NCBI GenBank assembly: GCA_021824625.1
Contig: JAKAKE010000036.1
Location: 1-48,787 of the forward strand
Origin: Bacteroidota bacterium
GTDB lineage: Bacteria > Bacteroidota > Ignavibacteria > Kapaibacteriales > UBA2268
Length of the DNA stretch: 48,787 nucleotides
Direction of reading: 5' to 3'
The translations under genes and the position numbers were made by a program. Positions within the stretch are counted from its first letter, which is position 1, and each line of letters starts with the position of its first letter. The notes under the pieces are model-generated. The model had not been told where the DNA came from. It was given only the letters and a program-made list of their open reading frames with translations, and ran no database searches. This document shows positions 25,502 through 34,835 of the stretch, piece after piece.

Positions 25502-25818
25502 TTAATTAAATAAAATCAAATAATGGTTTGACGTAAATTTATTTATTTTATTTACAAGATTAAAGCGAATTTTATATTGAAAATAAATCTTGGAACTTGG
25601 GTTATTATTTATTATTTTAGAAATGATTATTTGATTTTTCGTAGCGATATTAAGATGTTGAGCCTTCGTTATTGTAATTATTAATTTTTGATTTGCAAAC
25701 CGAGCATTACTAATTGTTGCTGAATTCAGCCGTAAAACCGCATTAAGCGTTGATTTCCTGAGTTAGAAAAATATCAGACTGATATATAAATTTGTCTAAC
25801 AATTCAAGGCAGGCGACG
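25502..25818. other. Divergent intergenic region between miaB and the PKD-repeat gene
   Basis: 317 bp, A+T-rich, expected to carry both promoters. TAAATTTG at 25787-25794 fits the Bacteroidota -7 pattern TAnnTTTG but no matching -33 TTTG at normal spacing is seen, so I do not call a promoter. Confidence 0.35.
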
Positions 25819-28800
25819 ATGAAGAAAATTTTACTCACTTTGGCATTTCTGCTGATGCCATTTCTACTTTTATCTCAAACAGCAGATTTTGGGGATGCAC
25901 CCGATATTTCACAAAGTATTTTGTGGTGGGGGAGACCCGTTAATTTTCACACTCTTCTTGGTTCCAATGGTCCACGCCATACCGGAGGTTCAACGAGTAC
26001 CTATTGGATCGGAAGAAGGATGTCTCCCCATGTTAACAGCACTACTATGGAGGTTAACGCCAATGTCATTAATAACGATTATGATGACGGTCAGCCTTTT
26101 TTGTTTGTTTATCTGATTGGCATTCCGGCTCCTGCTGCAGCTTTCGTGCCGATTACTACAAGTCCGGCACATAATCCAAATCAGGATATGTACATCAATG
26201 TTTGTATTGATGTTGATAATGACATGGATTTCGATGGTACTCCCGATGTGAATTGGGTAGTTCAAAACAAAAAGGTGAGAATGCCGGCAGATTCTACGAT
26301 TGTCTTTTCACATGGTTGGTTTGGCTTCGGCAGCGATTTGCTTTTGTTTCCTGTTTGGCTAAGGGTTACCGTAACCGATTCACCTATTGTTGGTGTATGG
26401 GATGGCAGTAATGCAGGTAGCTGGACCTTTGGAGAAACCGAAGACTGGTGGTATGTATTTGGAAGAGGTGGCGGTGGAAGAGGACCCCGCGGAGGTGGTG
26501 CCGGTGGCGGCGGTGGCGGCGGCGGTGGCGGAGGAGGAGGTGGAAATCCTCCTGATGCAAAATGCGTACAGGTAATTTATCCGCCTGTGATTTATGTCCA
26601 TTGTGATGAAGTTAAATGTTTTAAAGTTGGTGTAAGGAATTGTGGTTCCATACCTGCAACCAATATTGATGTCAGTTTTTCATTTGGAGGTGGTACTCCG
26701 CTTGCTCAACCACCAACTTTTGTGCCTCCCCCGCAGCAGGATGGCAACATTACATGGTACACATTCTGTATTAAGGGCTGGCCTTGTGGTCAAAGTGATG
26801 GTAACAGGTGGGCAGTTTACGTGATTCATGTTCATTTTGACCCGGAAAATCATACCTTCTGTCAGCAAGTTAATGTTGATTTCAGAAACGACCAGGATGC
26901 CATAGGTGATGCTGCCCTCCATTCATTTCTGGGGGCTAATCCGGTTGATTCGTCTGATTATGGTCCCTGGCTCGGAACAATCAATGTTCCTATGCCCACT
27001 AAACATTTAATTTCCTGGACGGGTCATTATGAAGGCAGCGGTATCAGATGGATAACCGGAACTCCAATTTTAACGGTGTTACATATGCCTGCCTGGGCGA
27101 CTTTTACATCCACAACCATAACTCCCGATACATTATTTTGGGAATTTAACGGCACACCTACTGATGTTGACTATGGACTTGACTCTGCGGTATTCGAAGT
27201 AATCAGCAATAATCCGGCAGATATGGCAACATTTTCTTCTTGGAAGCTGAGTTTCCAGATTTATATTCAAAATATTACTTCTGGTCCCGAAATATCTACT
27301 ATTATAAATAATACAAGTCTTAATATTTCGGCTTCCGATTCAATCGAAAAATTAATTCAGGTCAGCGACCCTGATATTCTGCTTGGAAGGAGGGATACCT
27401 CCTTTATTGATTATTATCTTTACAACTTAAATGGTGATTCAATTTACTTCCCTGACCCTGAACCGGTCTTTACTGACAGCGGTAATGGAACGGCATACCT
27501 GAAATGGAAACCCGGAACCGGTGACATCGGAAATTACAGACTGACAGCATTGAGCTGGGACTATTATTACAATATGGATTCTTTAAATGCTTTGATTAAA
27601 GTTGTTGACCTCAAATCCGATTTCGGTGCTCCGATTAGAACAGGGGGGGCTCCGTTAAATGTTCAGTTTTATGATAGCTCCAAAGCAGTGAATACCGTTA
27701 TTGATTCCTGGTTATGGAATTTCGGAGACGGTAACAGCAGCACCGAACAGAATCCTATGCACACATATACTAACTCGGGGACATTTACCGTGTCTTTGAT
27801 TGTTGCAGACGGTGTAATCAATAGTTCAGAACGGAAAATCGGATATGTTATAGTTTCATCGGAACTACTCGTAGATTTTACGGCATCTTCAACTATCGGA
27901 AGAGTTCCTATGATAGTTCTGTTTACAGATTTATCAACAGGCGGAGCTTCTACATGGTCTTGGGATTATGGTGACGGTCAATTCTCGACTGACCAGAATC
28001 CCACACATACATATAATAACTCCGGCACTTACACGGTTGCCCTGACAATATCAGACGGCACAAGTGAAATCACAGCCACTAAAGATAATTACATTACAGT
28101 ATTGGATTCAATACTAGCTGATTTCTCTGCTGCACCTGTATCGGGTGATGCCCCTCTTGAGGTTACATTTACCGACCAATCTCTTGGCTCTATTACATCA
28201 TGGCTCTGGGACTTCGGAGACGGTGCGATATCAACCGAACAAAATCCCGTACATATTTACCAGGATACAGGAACTTATGATGTAACTCTACGTGTGTATG
28301 ACCAGCTTGATTCCTCTGAAACAGCAAAGCTGGATTATATTACCGTTACACAAGCTATTGTAATGACTGCAAACTTTACGGCAGAACCATTGGAAGGGAT
28401 TATACCTTTGAGTGTGCAGTTCACCGACCTGACGACCGGAAATCCTACTTCATGGTTGTGGAATTTCGGAGACGAAGCCACCAGCGATTTACAAAACCCG
28501 GTTCATCAATATAATACTTCCGGCACTTATACTGTTGTACTGACTGTCTCTGATGGAGTCAATCAGGATTCTTTAACTAAACCGGATTATATAATGGCGA
28601 ATGAACCCGATGCAGTTGATGACGAAGAAGCAAATAGAATCGGCTTAATGAACTATCCAAATCCGTTTGGTCCGGGGACATCAATCCAGTTTACTCTCGA
28701 TGAACCCGGTGAAGTCAGGATTGAAATATTTGATGTATCCGGTAAGTTCGTCAACAGGTTCAATCTTGGCATCAGGAGTTCAGGCATTCATGCTGTCAAC

Positions 28801-28920
28801 TGGGATGGCCTCGATGCTTCAAGCAGCAAACTATCAGCAGGTATGTTCTATTGCAAGCTGACAATAAAGCGAGGCTCATCCATATATTCTGTAACAAGAA
28901 AGATGGTGCAGGTCAAGTAG
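25819..28920 (+). CDS. Secreted multi-PKD-domain protein with T9SS type A sorting tail
   Basis: 1033 residues from the ATG at 25819 (MKKILLTLAFLLMPFLLLSQ, a signal peptide); a TTG at 25792 is in frame but would add polar residues before it. Residues 215-243 contain a run of 14 Gly after GRGPRGGGAG. Four PKD domains follow (about 597-930), each with WxWDFGDG-type and QNPxHxYxxSGTYTVxLxVxDG motifs. The C-terminal 90 residues (NYPNPF...IFDVSGKFV...AGMFYCKL) are a T9SS type A sorting domain, so the protein should cross the outer membrane and be surface-attached or released. The N-terminal half has a GEVN-type repeat-poor region without recognised fold. Adhesion or binding is a guess from PKD content. 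Confidence 0.9.
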   Translation: MKKILLTLAFLLMPFLLLSQTADFGDAPDISQSILWWGRPVNFHTLLGSNGPRHTGGSTSTYWIGRRMSPHVNSTTMEVNANVINNDYDDGQPFLFVYLIGIPAPAAAFVPITTSPAHNPNQDMYINVCIDVDNDMDFDGTPDVNWVVQNKKVRMPADSTIVFSHGWFGFGSDLLLFPVWLRVTVTDSPIVGVWDGSNAGSWTFGETEDWWYVFGRGGGGRGPRGGGAGGGGGGGGGGGGGGNPPDAKCVQVIYPPVIYVHCDEVKCFKVGVRNCGSIPATNIDVSFSFGGGTPLAQPPTFVPPPQQDGNITWYTFCIKGWPCGQSDGNRWAVYVIHVHFDPENHTFCQQVNVDFRNDQDAIGDAALHSFLGANPVDSSDYGPWLGTINVPMPTKHLISWTGHYEGSGIRWITGTPILTVLHMPAWATFTSTTITPDTLFWEFNGTPTDVDYGLDSAVFEVISNNPADMATFSSWKLSFQIYIQNITSGPEISTIINNTSLNISASDSIEKLIQVSDPDILLGRRDTSFIDYYLYNLNGDSIYFPDPEPVFTDSGNGTAYLKWKPGTGDIGNYRLTALSWDYYYNMDSLNALIKVVDLKSDFGAPIRTGGAPLNVQFYDSSKAVNTVIDSWLWNFGDGNSSTEQNPMHTYTNSGTFTVSLIVADGVINSSERKIGYVIVSSELLVDFTASSTIGRVPMIVLFTDLSTGGASTWSWDYGDGQFSTDQNPTHTYNNSGTYTVALTISDGTSEITATKDNYITVLDSILADFSAAPVSGDAPLEVTFTDQSLGSITSWLWDFGDGAISTEQNPVHIYQDTGTYDVTLRVYDQLDSSETAKLDYITVTQAIVMTANFTAEPLEGIIPLSVQFTDLTTGNPTSWLWNFGDEATSDLQNPVHQYNTSGTYTVVLTVSDGVNQDSLTKPDYIMANEPDAVDDEEANRIGLMNYPNPFGPGTSIQFTLDEPGEVRIEIFDVSGKFVNRFNLGIRSSGIHAVNWDGLDASSSKLSAGMFYCKLTIKRGSSIYSVTRKMVQVK

Positions 28921-28933
28921 TATTTAGATAAAT

Positions 28934-28970
28934 TTCCCTCTTCTTCGGAAAGAGATTAATGGTGAGGGAA
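28934..28970 (+). terminator. Possible hairpin terminator after the PKD gene
   Basis: Outer arms TTCCCTC and GAGGGAA enclose an inner CTCTT/AAGAG stem, 14 bp after the stop codon. The U-run is missing, and the tail GGAATTAGAT resembles the end of the 92-bp repeat unit that follows, so this may instead be a worn repeat unit. Confidence 0.4.
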
Positions 28971-28974
28971 TTAG

Positions 28975-29340
28975 ATTACCCCCCGTGCTTCAGCATGGGG
29001 GGAGAGACACGAGACCAGACCGGTAGCTACATCCGAGCCGTCCCACACTAAAGTGTGATGGAATTAGAATAACCCCATGTTTCAGCATGGGGGGAGAGGC
29101 ACGAGACCAGACCGGGTGCTACATCCGAGCCGTCCCACACTAAAGTGTGATGGAATTAGAATAACCCCATGCTTCAGCATGGGGGGGGAGAGACGCGAGA
29201 CCAGACCGGCAGCTACATCCGAGCCGTCCCACACTAAAGTGTGATGGAATTAGAATAACCCCATGCTTCAGCATGGGGGGAGACGAGACCAGTCCGGGTG
29301 CTACTTTCCAGCCACCTCACACTAAAGTGCGAGGTTAATC
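28975..29340. repeat. Four tandem 92-bp two-hairpin repeats
   Basis: Unit starts are about 28975, 29067, 29159 and 29253 (spacing 92, 92, 94). Each unit holds hairpin A (CCCCATGC-TTCA-GCATGGGG), a conserved G/A-rich spacer with GAGACCAGACCGG, the segment GCTACATCCGAGCCGTC, and hairpin B (CACACT-AA-AGTGTG), ending GATGGAATTAGAATAA. Unit 4 diverges after hairpin A. Hairpin A changes in units 1 and 2 (G:T and T:G) keep pairing as plus-strand RNA. The hairpin types resemble the end palindromes of IS200/IS605-family elements, but no tnpA or tnpB is nearby. Confidence 0.85.
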
Positions 29341-29412
29341 ATAATCACACAAATCACAGTTCAGACAAATTGCGTCCTTGCATGAAACCTTAATTGTTAT
29401 TTGTGAATTAGA
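29341..29412. other. Short spacer after the repeat array
   Basis: 72 bp between the array and the archease stop. Nothing recognised. Confidence 0.4.
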
Positions 29413-29826
29413 TTAAATATCCAACGTAATAATCACCTCTAATTGATTATCATTATTTGTGATGATTTCAGCAGCATGATAAGTTACAGCCTTGATGTCT
29501 TCGGAAAAACCATCTACATGGAATCCGCATAACTCGGCTATGATTTGATTATTCTCCAATTTTGATATTTTCAATTGTGGCATTACTGCTTTGTTATTAT
29601 ACATTAATGACAATGCTTCTGACAGAAAATCAATTATCAAGGCAGAACTGTCAATGGATTTCAGATTTATTTTTGATGTGAACATATTGGAATCATTGTT
29701 AAAAGGTTCGCTATATAAAACACCGCATAAACCTTTCAATGCAGAATCAAAAAGGTCGGGCAAATCCGAACCAATTGCTCTTATTCTTACATCGGCAGTA
29801 TGCGGAAGATATTCGTAGAAGCCCAT
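29413..29826 (-). CDS. Archease
   Basis: 137 residues, normal length. Archease assists RtcB-type tRNA ligase by speeding guanylation and widening nucleotide use. The family start FYEYLPHTADVRIRAIG (metal Asp in HTAD) and GLCGVLY are clear, and the C-terminal KAVTYHAAEI and LEVIITLDI strands match. No rtcB gene is in the window; it may be elsewhere. The small coiled-coil gene lies 21 bp upstream on the same strand. Confidence 0.9.
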   Translation of the reverse strand: MGFYEYLPHTADVRIRAIGSDLPDLFDSALKGLCGVLYSEPFNNDSNMFTSKINLKSIDSSALIIDFLSEALSLMYNNKAVMPQLKISKLENNQIIAELCGFHVDGFSEDIKAVTYHAAEIITNNDNQLEVIITLDI

Positions 29827-29847
29827 GGTGAATGATGAAGATGTTTA

Positions 29848-30132
29848 TCAGTGCTTGAAAACTGTTTTTTCAAGCTTCGATACCCGTTTCTCAAGAATTA
29901 CCTGCTGATTAATTTTTTCAGCAAATTTCATAATTGAAAGCCGAAGTTCCCTAATTGCAAGGTTAGTTTTTGCTTGTTGTTTTTCGACATTTTCAAGTCT
30001 TTTATCCATCCCGACAAATTGAACTTCAAGATTCCCCAGCCTGTCATCAACATGTCCTAACTTTTCATTGGTCTTCTTCTGCTCAATAATCATTTCCGAT
30101 AGAAGCTCAATAACTCTGTTATCTGCATTCAT
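29848..30132 (-). CDS. Small coiled-coil protein of unknown function
   Basis: 94 residues, almost entirely predicted helix with heptad-like spacing (LGHVDDRLGNLEVQFVGMDKRLENVEKQQAKTNLAIRELRLSI). No signal peptide or membrane segment. It resembles SlyX-like coiled coils only in general character. It may be cotranscribed with archease. Function unknown. Confidence 0.7.
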   Translation of the reverse strand: MNADNRVIELLSEMIIEQKKTNEKLGHVDDRLGNLEVQFVGMDKRLENVEKQQAKTNLAIRELRLSIMKFAEKINQQVILEKRVSKLEKTVFKH

Positions 30133-30205
30133 ATAATTTAATATAATGTTTATAACATAATAATATTGACAAATTAAACAGGAAAATTATTTTAATAAAA
30201 TCGGC

Positions 30206-31864
30206 TCAAATAACTATCGTGCTTTCATTCATGTTTTCAAGGCTTCTAATAATAGCTGCAAGGCATTGCCCTGCCAACATTCCGTCAATCACCCTGTGGT
30301 CATAAGTAATCGAGACATAAGCCATATCCCTGATTGCTATTACCGGCTCGCCGTTGAATTCTTTTACGACAGCCCTTTTCTGCACAGCACCGATACCAAT
30401 AATTGCTGTCTGCGGCTGATTGATAATCGGAGTACCGAACAGAGTGCCGAAAGTACCTACATTCGTTATAGTAATCGTGCCACCCTGAATGTCATCAGGG
30501 TTCAGCTTTTTAGTTCTTGCTCTGCCCGATAAATCGTAAACACCCCTTGCAAGGTCAAGCAGGCTCAATGTATCTGCACTTCTGAGAACGGGAACAATCA
30601 GGTTGCCATCATCGAGTGCAGTTGCAATACCGAGGTTAATTCGTCTGTGCCTGATAATATTTTTCCCATCAACGCTGACATTAACCATAGGAAATTCCTT
30701 CAAGGCTTTAATTGTAGCTGCGGCAAAGAATGGAGTATAGGTCAGTTTGAAGTCTTCCCTTTTTTGAAATTCTTCGAGATGATTTTTCCTATATTTCACA
30801 ATCTCTGTAACGTCAGCTTCACCCACACTCGTAACATGAGCAGATGTATGCTTTGAATAGACCATGTGTTCGGCTATTAATTGCCGTATCCTGACCATAG
30901 GTATAATTTCGTCGTCGTCTCCGGCTGAAACCGGGGCCTGAATGAATGAGGTTTTAACCGTACTGACCGGTTGCTTTGAAACTCCTTTTGAGCGGTTCTC
31001 AATATAGTCCAAAATATCTTTCTTTGTAACTCTTCCATCAACACCGCTGCCTTTTATTGTTTCAAGTTCCAGGAGTGTAACTCCTTCGGATTCCGCAATA
31101 GCTCTGACAAGCGGGGAATAGAAACGTGTTCCTGATATTCTTGGAATGTCTTTGATGCCTTCTTCTTTAATTTCGGGCATTTTTGCAGAAGCCGCAGTTG
31201 CAATTTGTTGAACCTTTGGCTTAAACTCAGCTTTGGTTTCAGTAACCGGTGCCGGTTTTTCTGATGCAGATGATTTCCCTGTGGAAATCCTTGCAATAGC
31301 TTTTCCTACTTCAACTGTTTCATTTTCTTTCGCCAAAAGTTCAACGACAACACCACCAATAGGCGATGGCACTTCTGTATCAACTTTATCAGTTGAGATT
31401 TCAAGAAGCATTTCGTCACGTTCAATAGATTCACCAACGTTTTTCAGCCATTTTATGACAGTTCCCTCCTGGAGTGATTCGCCCATTTTAGGCATGACGA
31501 CATCAACTATTTCAACTTCGGCCGATTGTTTTGTTTTGGATGATTCAAAGGCAACAACTGTTGCTTTTTCTTCTTTCCTGGGAGGCATTTCGGCTTCCTT
31601 TGGTTTTATATTCGAAGCAGATGCTTCATCTGTCTCTATATAAGCAATGACTTTTCCTACTTCAACAGTCTCATTTTCAGCGGCAAGTAATTCAACTATT
31701 ATTCCGCTCACGGGTGAAGGGACTTCAGTATCTACCTTATCGGTAGATATTTCGAGGAGCATTTCGTCCCTTTCAATTTTATCACCGATTTTTTTAAGCC
31801 ATTTCAGGACAGTTCCCTCCTGCAGTGATTCCCCCATTTTAGGCATTACAATTTCAGTTTTCAT
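30206..31864 (-). CDS. 2-oxoacid dehydrogenase E2 (dihydrolipoyl acyltransferase), two lipoyl domains
   Basis: 552 residues from the ATG at 31864, preceded by AAGGAT; an in-frame ATG at 31900 adds 12 unrelated residues. Two lipoyl domains (about 1-78 and 120-198) each carry the lipoylated Lys in EISTDKVDTEVPSP (first at K43). A peripheral E3-binding domain (FYSPLVRAIAESEGV...GSGVDGRVTKKDIL) and the catalytic domain with the His-Asp site TYDHRVIDG follow. The enzyme passes acyl groups from E1 to CoA. Pyruvate, 2-oxoglutarate or branched-chain specificity is not clear; the two lipoyl domains and GESLQEGTV favour branched-chain or 2-oxoglutarate type. E1 and E3 are not in the window. Confidence 0.93.
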   Translation of the reverse strand: MKTEIVMPKMGESLQEGTVLKWLKKIGDKIERDEMLLEISTDKVDTEVPSPVSGIIVELLAAENETVEVGKVIAYIETDEASASNIKPKEAEMPPRKEEKATVVAFESSKTKQSAEVEIVDVVMPKMGESLQEGTVIKWLKNVGESIERDEMLLEISTDKVDTEVPSPIGGVVVELLAKENETVEVGKAIARISTGKSSASEKPAPVTETKAEFKPKVQQIATAASAKMPEIKEEGIKDIPRISGTRFYSPLVRAIAESEGVTLLELETIKGSGVDGRVTKKDILDYIENRSKGVSKQPVSTVKTSFIQAPVSAGDDDEIIPMVRIRQLIAEHMVYSKHTSAHVTSVGEADVTEIVKYRKNHLEEFQKREDFKLTYTPFFAAATIKALKEFPMVNVSVDGKNIIRHRRINLGIATALDDGNLIVPVLRSADTLSLLDLARGVYDLSGRARTKKLNPDDIQGGTITITNVGTFGTLFGTPIINQPQTAIIGIGAVQKRAVVKEFNGEPVIAIRDMAYVSITYDHRVIDGMLAGQCLAAIIRSLENMNESTIVI

Positions 31865-31935
31865 ATATAAATCCTTGTTGAATTCAAGATTAATACACAA
31901 ATTAATTTAAGTTAAAAAAAATAAATTGCAAAATT

Positions 31936-32654
31936 TCACTTTGGCATTCTGAACAACGCATCATCAAGTTTAATGTCTGTTTCAACAGATTCAATCTGCA
32001 TTGAACTTGCCTTTTTCCCGTTTATATAGTTTTCAACCGAGTATGGAATTAGAATTCCATTAATATTCTTGTGATTCTTAAGGTATGTATCTAATCGTGC
32101 TTTTTCCTTGCCCTTTTTCACTTCAATAGTTGTTTTAAAAAAGACATATTTATCAGCATCAATATAAACCGTCAATCCCTGTTTATCCTTCATAGTAAGT
32201 ATAAGTTTATAGGCATTCCTTCCGTCAACTTTAGATTTGCCGGCAAGTTTAACCTTTACACCTTTTTGTTTGTAATCCTTAAAAGGACTTTCGAGAAAAT
32301 TAGATTGAACCTTAAGTTTTGATAACATCTCTTCAGGCATCTTTTCCGGTTTATTATCTTTATTTTGAGGACTGATATACCAACCGACTTTACCGTCAAA
32401 AGCCTGTATCATGTTTTTCCCGTTCATTGAAATTTCTGAACGGATACATTTCGGTTGTTTAAAAAACATTTTAAAAGGTATCTCGGTGCCCATACCTGAG
32501 ATTTTACCGGATATTTTCATTGATTTAATATTCTGAAGCTTGTCATTCCTTGTGTTTGTAATGTTTTATTAATTATTTCATCGGCTGTCTGCGAATACAA
32601 AAAAGAACATAAAAGAAATAATGTAATTAGATAAAGCGATATTTTTTTTGCCAC
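31936..32654 (-). pseudogene. LolA-like periplasmic protein, apparently frameshifted
   Basis: An open frame from the ATG at 32520 gives 194 residues similar to the next upstream gene (GWYISPQ..., PFKDYKQKGVKVKLAGKSKVDGRNAYKLILT, LIPYSVENYINGKKASSMQIESVE). A signal peptide and mature start lie upstream in another frame from a GTG at 32654 after GGAG (MAKKISLYLITLFLLCSFLYSQTADEIINKTLQTQGM). The two frames meet near 32543-32544: adding one G to ATGACAAGCTTCAG gives MDKLQNIKSM, the usual family sequence. So a 1-bp deletion, real or a sequencing error, splits a gene of about 240 residues. If real, the mature protein would be lost. Confidence 0.75.
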
Positions 32655-32672
32655 AATAACTCCAATAATAAT

Positions 32673-33395
32673 TTATTTTACAGGTAGAGCAAATATACTG
32701 TCATCAATATCAATATTCACCTCTACTTTTTCTATCAACATTTTAGATTGCGATTGTCCGTTTGTTTTGGCTTCCATAAAATATGGAATTAATAAACCTC
32801 CGATATCTTTATAATCTTTATAAGAAGATTCAATAATAACATCCTTTGATTCAGGCTGTTTCACTTCTGTTTTCTGAAGTAATTGGACGAAGTTTTTCGA
32901 ATCAATATACATATCGGCTTTGCTCGAATCCTGCATTATTATGGTAATGACAAAACTATCAACGCTATCAACCTTTGATTCACCCTTATACTCTAATTTA
33001 ATACCTTTACTTTTATAATTTTCAAGTGGGTGAAGCATATAAAAATTTTGTGTCTTTGTTCTCTCATAAGTCTCATTTGGCATCCTTTGCGCAGTATTTT
33101 GGTCAGCAATTTCATTGATGAACCAACCTTCTTTCGCATTAATACCCTGAATAATTTTTTTATCCATGAGTTCGAGGTCCATCCGATTTAAAAAAGGCTT
33201 TTTATTATAAATTACAAATGTACCGGTAACACCGCCGAATGTCATTCTCCCGGTAATTTTCAGCGTGTTGATTTTTTCGCCTGAACCTCTTTTTTGAAGT
33301 ACTTTTCCAAAAATTTCATCGGCATTTAATTGTGCAAATAATAAATTAGCCGATTGAAAAATAAACAGCAATATGATTAATGATAACTTATACAT
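32673..33395 (-). CDS. LolA-like periplasmic protein (outer-membrane lipoprotein-sorting-like)
   Basis: 240 residues with a signal peptide (MYKLSLIILLFIFQSANLLFAQ). The mature part begins LNADEIFGKVLQKRGSGEKINTLKITGRM, then beta strands with GWFINE..., SFVITIIMQDSSKADMYIDSKNFVQLLQKTEV and GGLLIPYFMEAKTNGQSQSKMLIEKVEVN, as in LolA/LppX-fold proteins common in the FCB group. These bind lipid or lipoprotein acyl chains in some relatives; the role here is unknown. It is a paralog of the frameshifted gene 19 bp downstream on the same strand, so tandem duplication is likely. Confidence 0.75.
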   Translation of the reverse strand: MYKLSLIILLFIFQSANLLFAQLNADEIFGKVLQKRGSGEKINTLKITGRMTFGGVTGTFVIYNKKPFLNRMDLELMDKKIIQGINAKEGWFINEIADQNTAQRMPNETYERTKTQNFYMLHPLENYKSKGIKLEYKGESKVDSVDSFVITIIMQDSSKADMYIDSKNFVQLLQKTEVKQPESKDVIIESSYKDYKDIGGLLIPYFMEAKTNGQSQSKMLIEKVEVNIDIDDSIFALPVK

Positions 33396-33474
33396 GTTAT
33401 TTATAATTAATGAATTTACATTAAAAAGACTATTATTAAACGAATAAGGTTAGATTTGATTTGAAACCTAAACA

Positions 33475-34320
33475 TTAATCAACAGTAATAAGTTTTTTCA
33501 ATTTCTCCTTGAATTCTGTCGCTTCCAAGCCCTTTATCTCATGTTGAGCAAGAAAATCATCGTCTGGAAATTCTTTATTCAGGAGTTTTTTTATAATGCC
33601 AAGTTCCTGCTTAGATAAAGTCATAGATTCAAGAATATAATCTTCAAATGCCTCATATGTCATCGGAACAATCGGTTTAATAAGTTCTGCCATTTTATCT
33701 GCATAAATCCTGATTTCATATTGAGCATGAAAATCAAGTCTCAACTTAAGGAAGTGAAGAAGATTATGAAGGTCTATTTTCCAATACCACTCAGTATAAG
33801 TTGAAAGTGGGAGGTTTATTCTTGCCAGTTCACGGGCAATATCCATGTCAAGCATAGATTTATATTCTTCAAAAAGCTGCTTCTGGGTATTACTCAACAT
33901 TTCATTTATTTCCTGAGCCTGATTATCCGGTAAAATCGAATCGCTCCTGCCCTGCCTGTTCACTGAGTTCTGAGTCCTGATTTGGTCAATATCGGGAATA
34001 TAAAATTCATCCTTCATCTCCGAATAGCGTCCGCTGTATTCATTGACATTGGCAGTCCTGTGCCTAATCCATTGCCTTGCCACAAAAATCGGAAGCTTGA
34101 CGTGAAATTTAAACTCCACCATTTCAAACGGTGACGTATGCCTGTGCCTCATAAGGTAACGTATTAACTCCCTGTCCGCCCTGACTGACTTTGTACCATT
34201 ACCATAAGATACTCTTGCCGCCTGAACAATTGAGTCATCTGTACCCATATAATCAACTAATCTGACGAAGCCTTTGTCGAGGCAATCTATTCTTTTGAGT
34301 AATTCCTCATTTTTTTCCAT
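33475..34320 (-). CDS. thyX: Flavin-dependent thymidylate synthase
   Basis: 281 residues from the ATG at 34320, preceded by AAGGGGAAC; a TTG at 34359 is in frame. It methylates dUMP to dTMP using methylene-THF, FAD and NADPH. The signature [14 protein letters not shown] is present, with the preceding [30 protein letters not shown] and a C-terminal [21 protein letters not shown] (dUMP/FAD residues). No thyA is in view. The length is slightly above many ThyX proteins owing to a loop around 105-125 and the C-terminal tail. Confidence 0.94.
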   Translation of the reverse strand: [281 protein letters not shown]

Positions 34321-34574
34321 AAAGTTGTTCCCCTTGGGTTGAAGAAATTCAATCGGCAAAATTAATGATGTTTTGGAGATTATACCAATAATGTTGAAAT
34401 ATTATTTGTATCTTGCATTGCTTTAATTTATTTTTAATCACATTCAGATTTGAATTTTAATATTTTTGTTTAATGATTTATCATGTTCGCAGAATGTTAT
34501 AAGATGAATTTTTCAAATTTAGTTAAAGTCAATAAAAGTAATTATACGATTATAAAAATAAATGAGGTCATAAT

Positions 34575-34832
34575 ATGCCTGAGATAAGTAGATTTCTTGG
34601 AATTATTGTATTTATGGTTTACAATGACCATGAACCACCTCATTTTCATGCTAAATATGGTGAGTATCAAATAAAAGTTGAAATTCTAAGTGGTATAATT
34701 GAAGGAAAGTTTCCTAGAAGGGCTTTGAATGCTGTTCTGGAATGGAATGAACTTTATAAGGGACAACTTATTTCAGATTGGGAATTAGCTAGAAAACACG
34801 AACCACTTAATAAAGTACCTCCTTTGGAGTAA
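34575..34832 (+). CDS. DUF4160 family protein
   Basis: 85 residues. The pattern FLGIIVFMVYNDHEPPHFHAKYGEY is the DUF4160 hallmark, with LPGxxxxGxFPRRALNAVLEW following. It stops 3 bp before a DUF2442 gene. Such pairs recur in bacterial genomes and have been suggested to be toxin-antitoxin-like; this is not established. The pair sits in an A+T-rich spot with no other accessory genes. Confidence 0.88.
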   Translation: MPEISRFLGIIVFMVYNDHEPPHFHAKYGEYQIKVEILSGIIEGKFPRRALNAVLEWNELYKGQLISDWELARKHEPLNKVPPLE

Positions 34833-34835
34833 TAT

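Noticed and set aside
25787-25794. Bacteroidota -7 promoter element (TAAATTTG) before the PKD gene
   Set aside because: No TTTG at the usual -33 distance; the match could be chance in A+T-rich DNA.
26380-26601. Minus-strand ORF rich in Ala/Ser/Thr opposite the polyglycine tract
   Set aside because: It is the complement of GGN codons in the PKD gene and has no independent support.
28975-29340. CRISPR array
   Set aside because: The period is regular, but units are nearly identical through their whole length with no unique spacers, and no cas gene is near.
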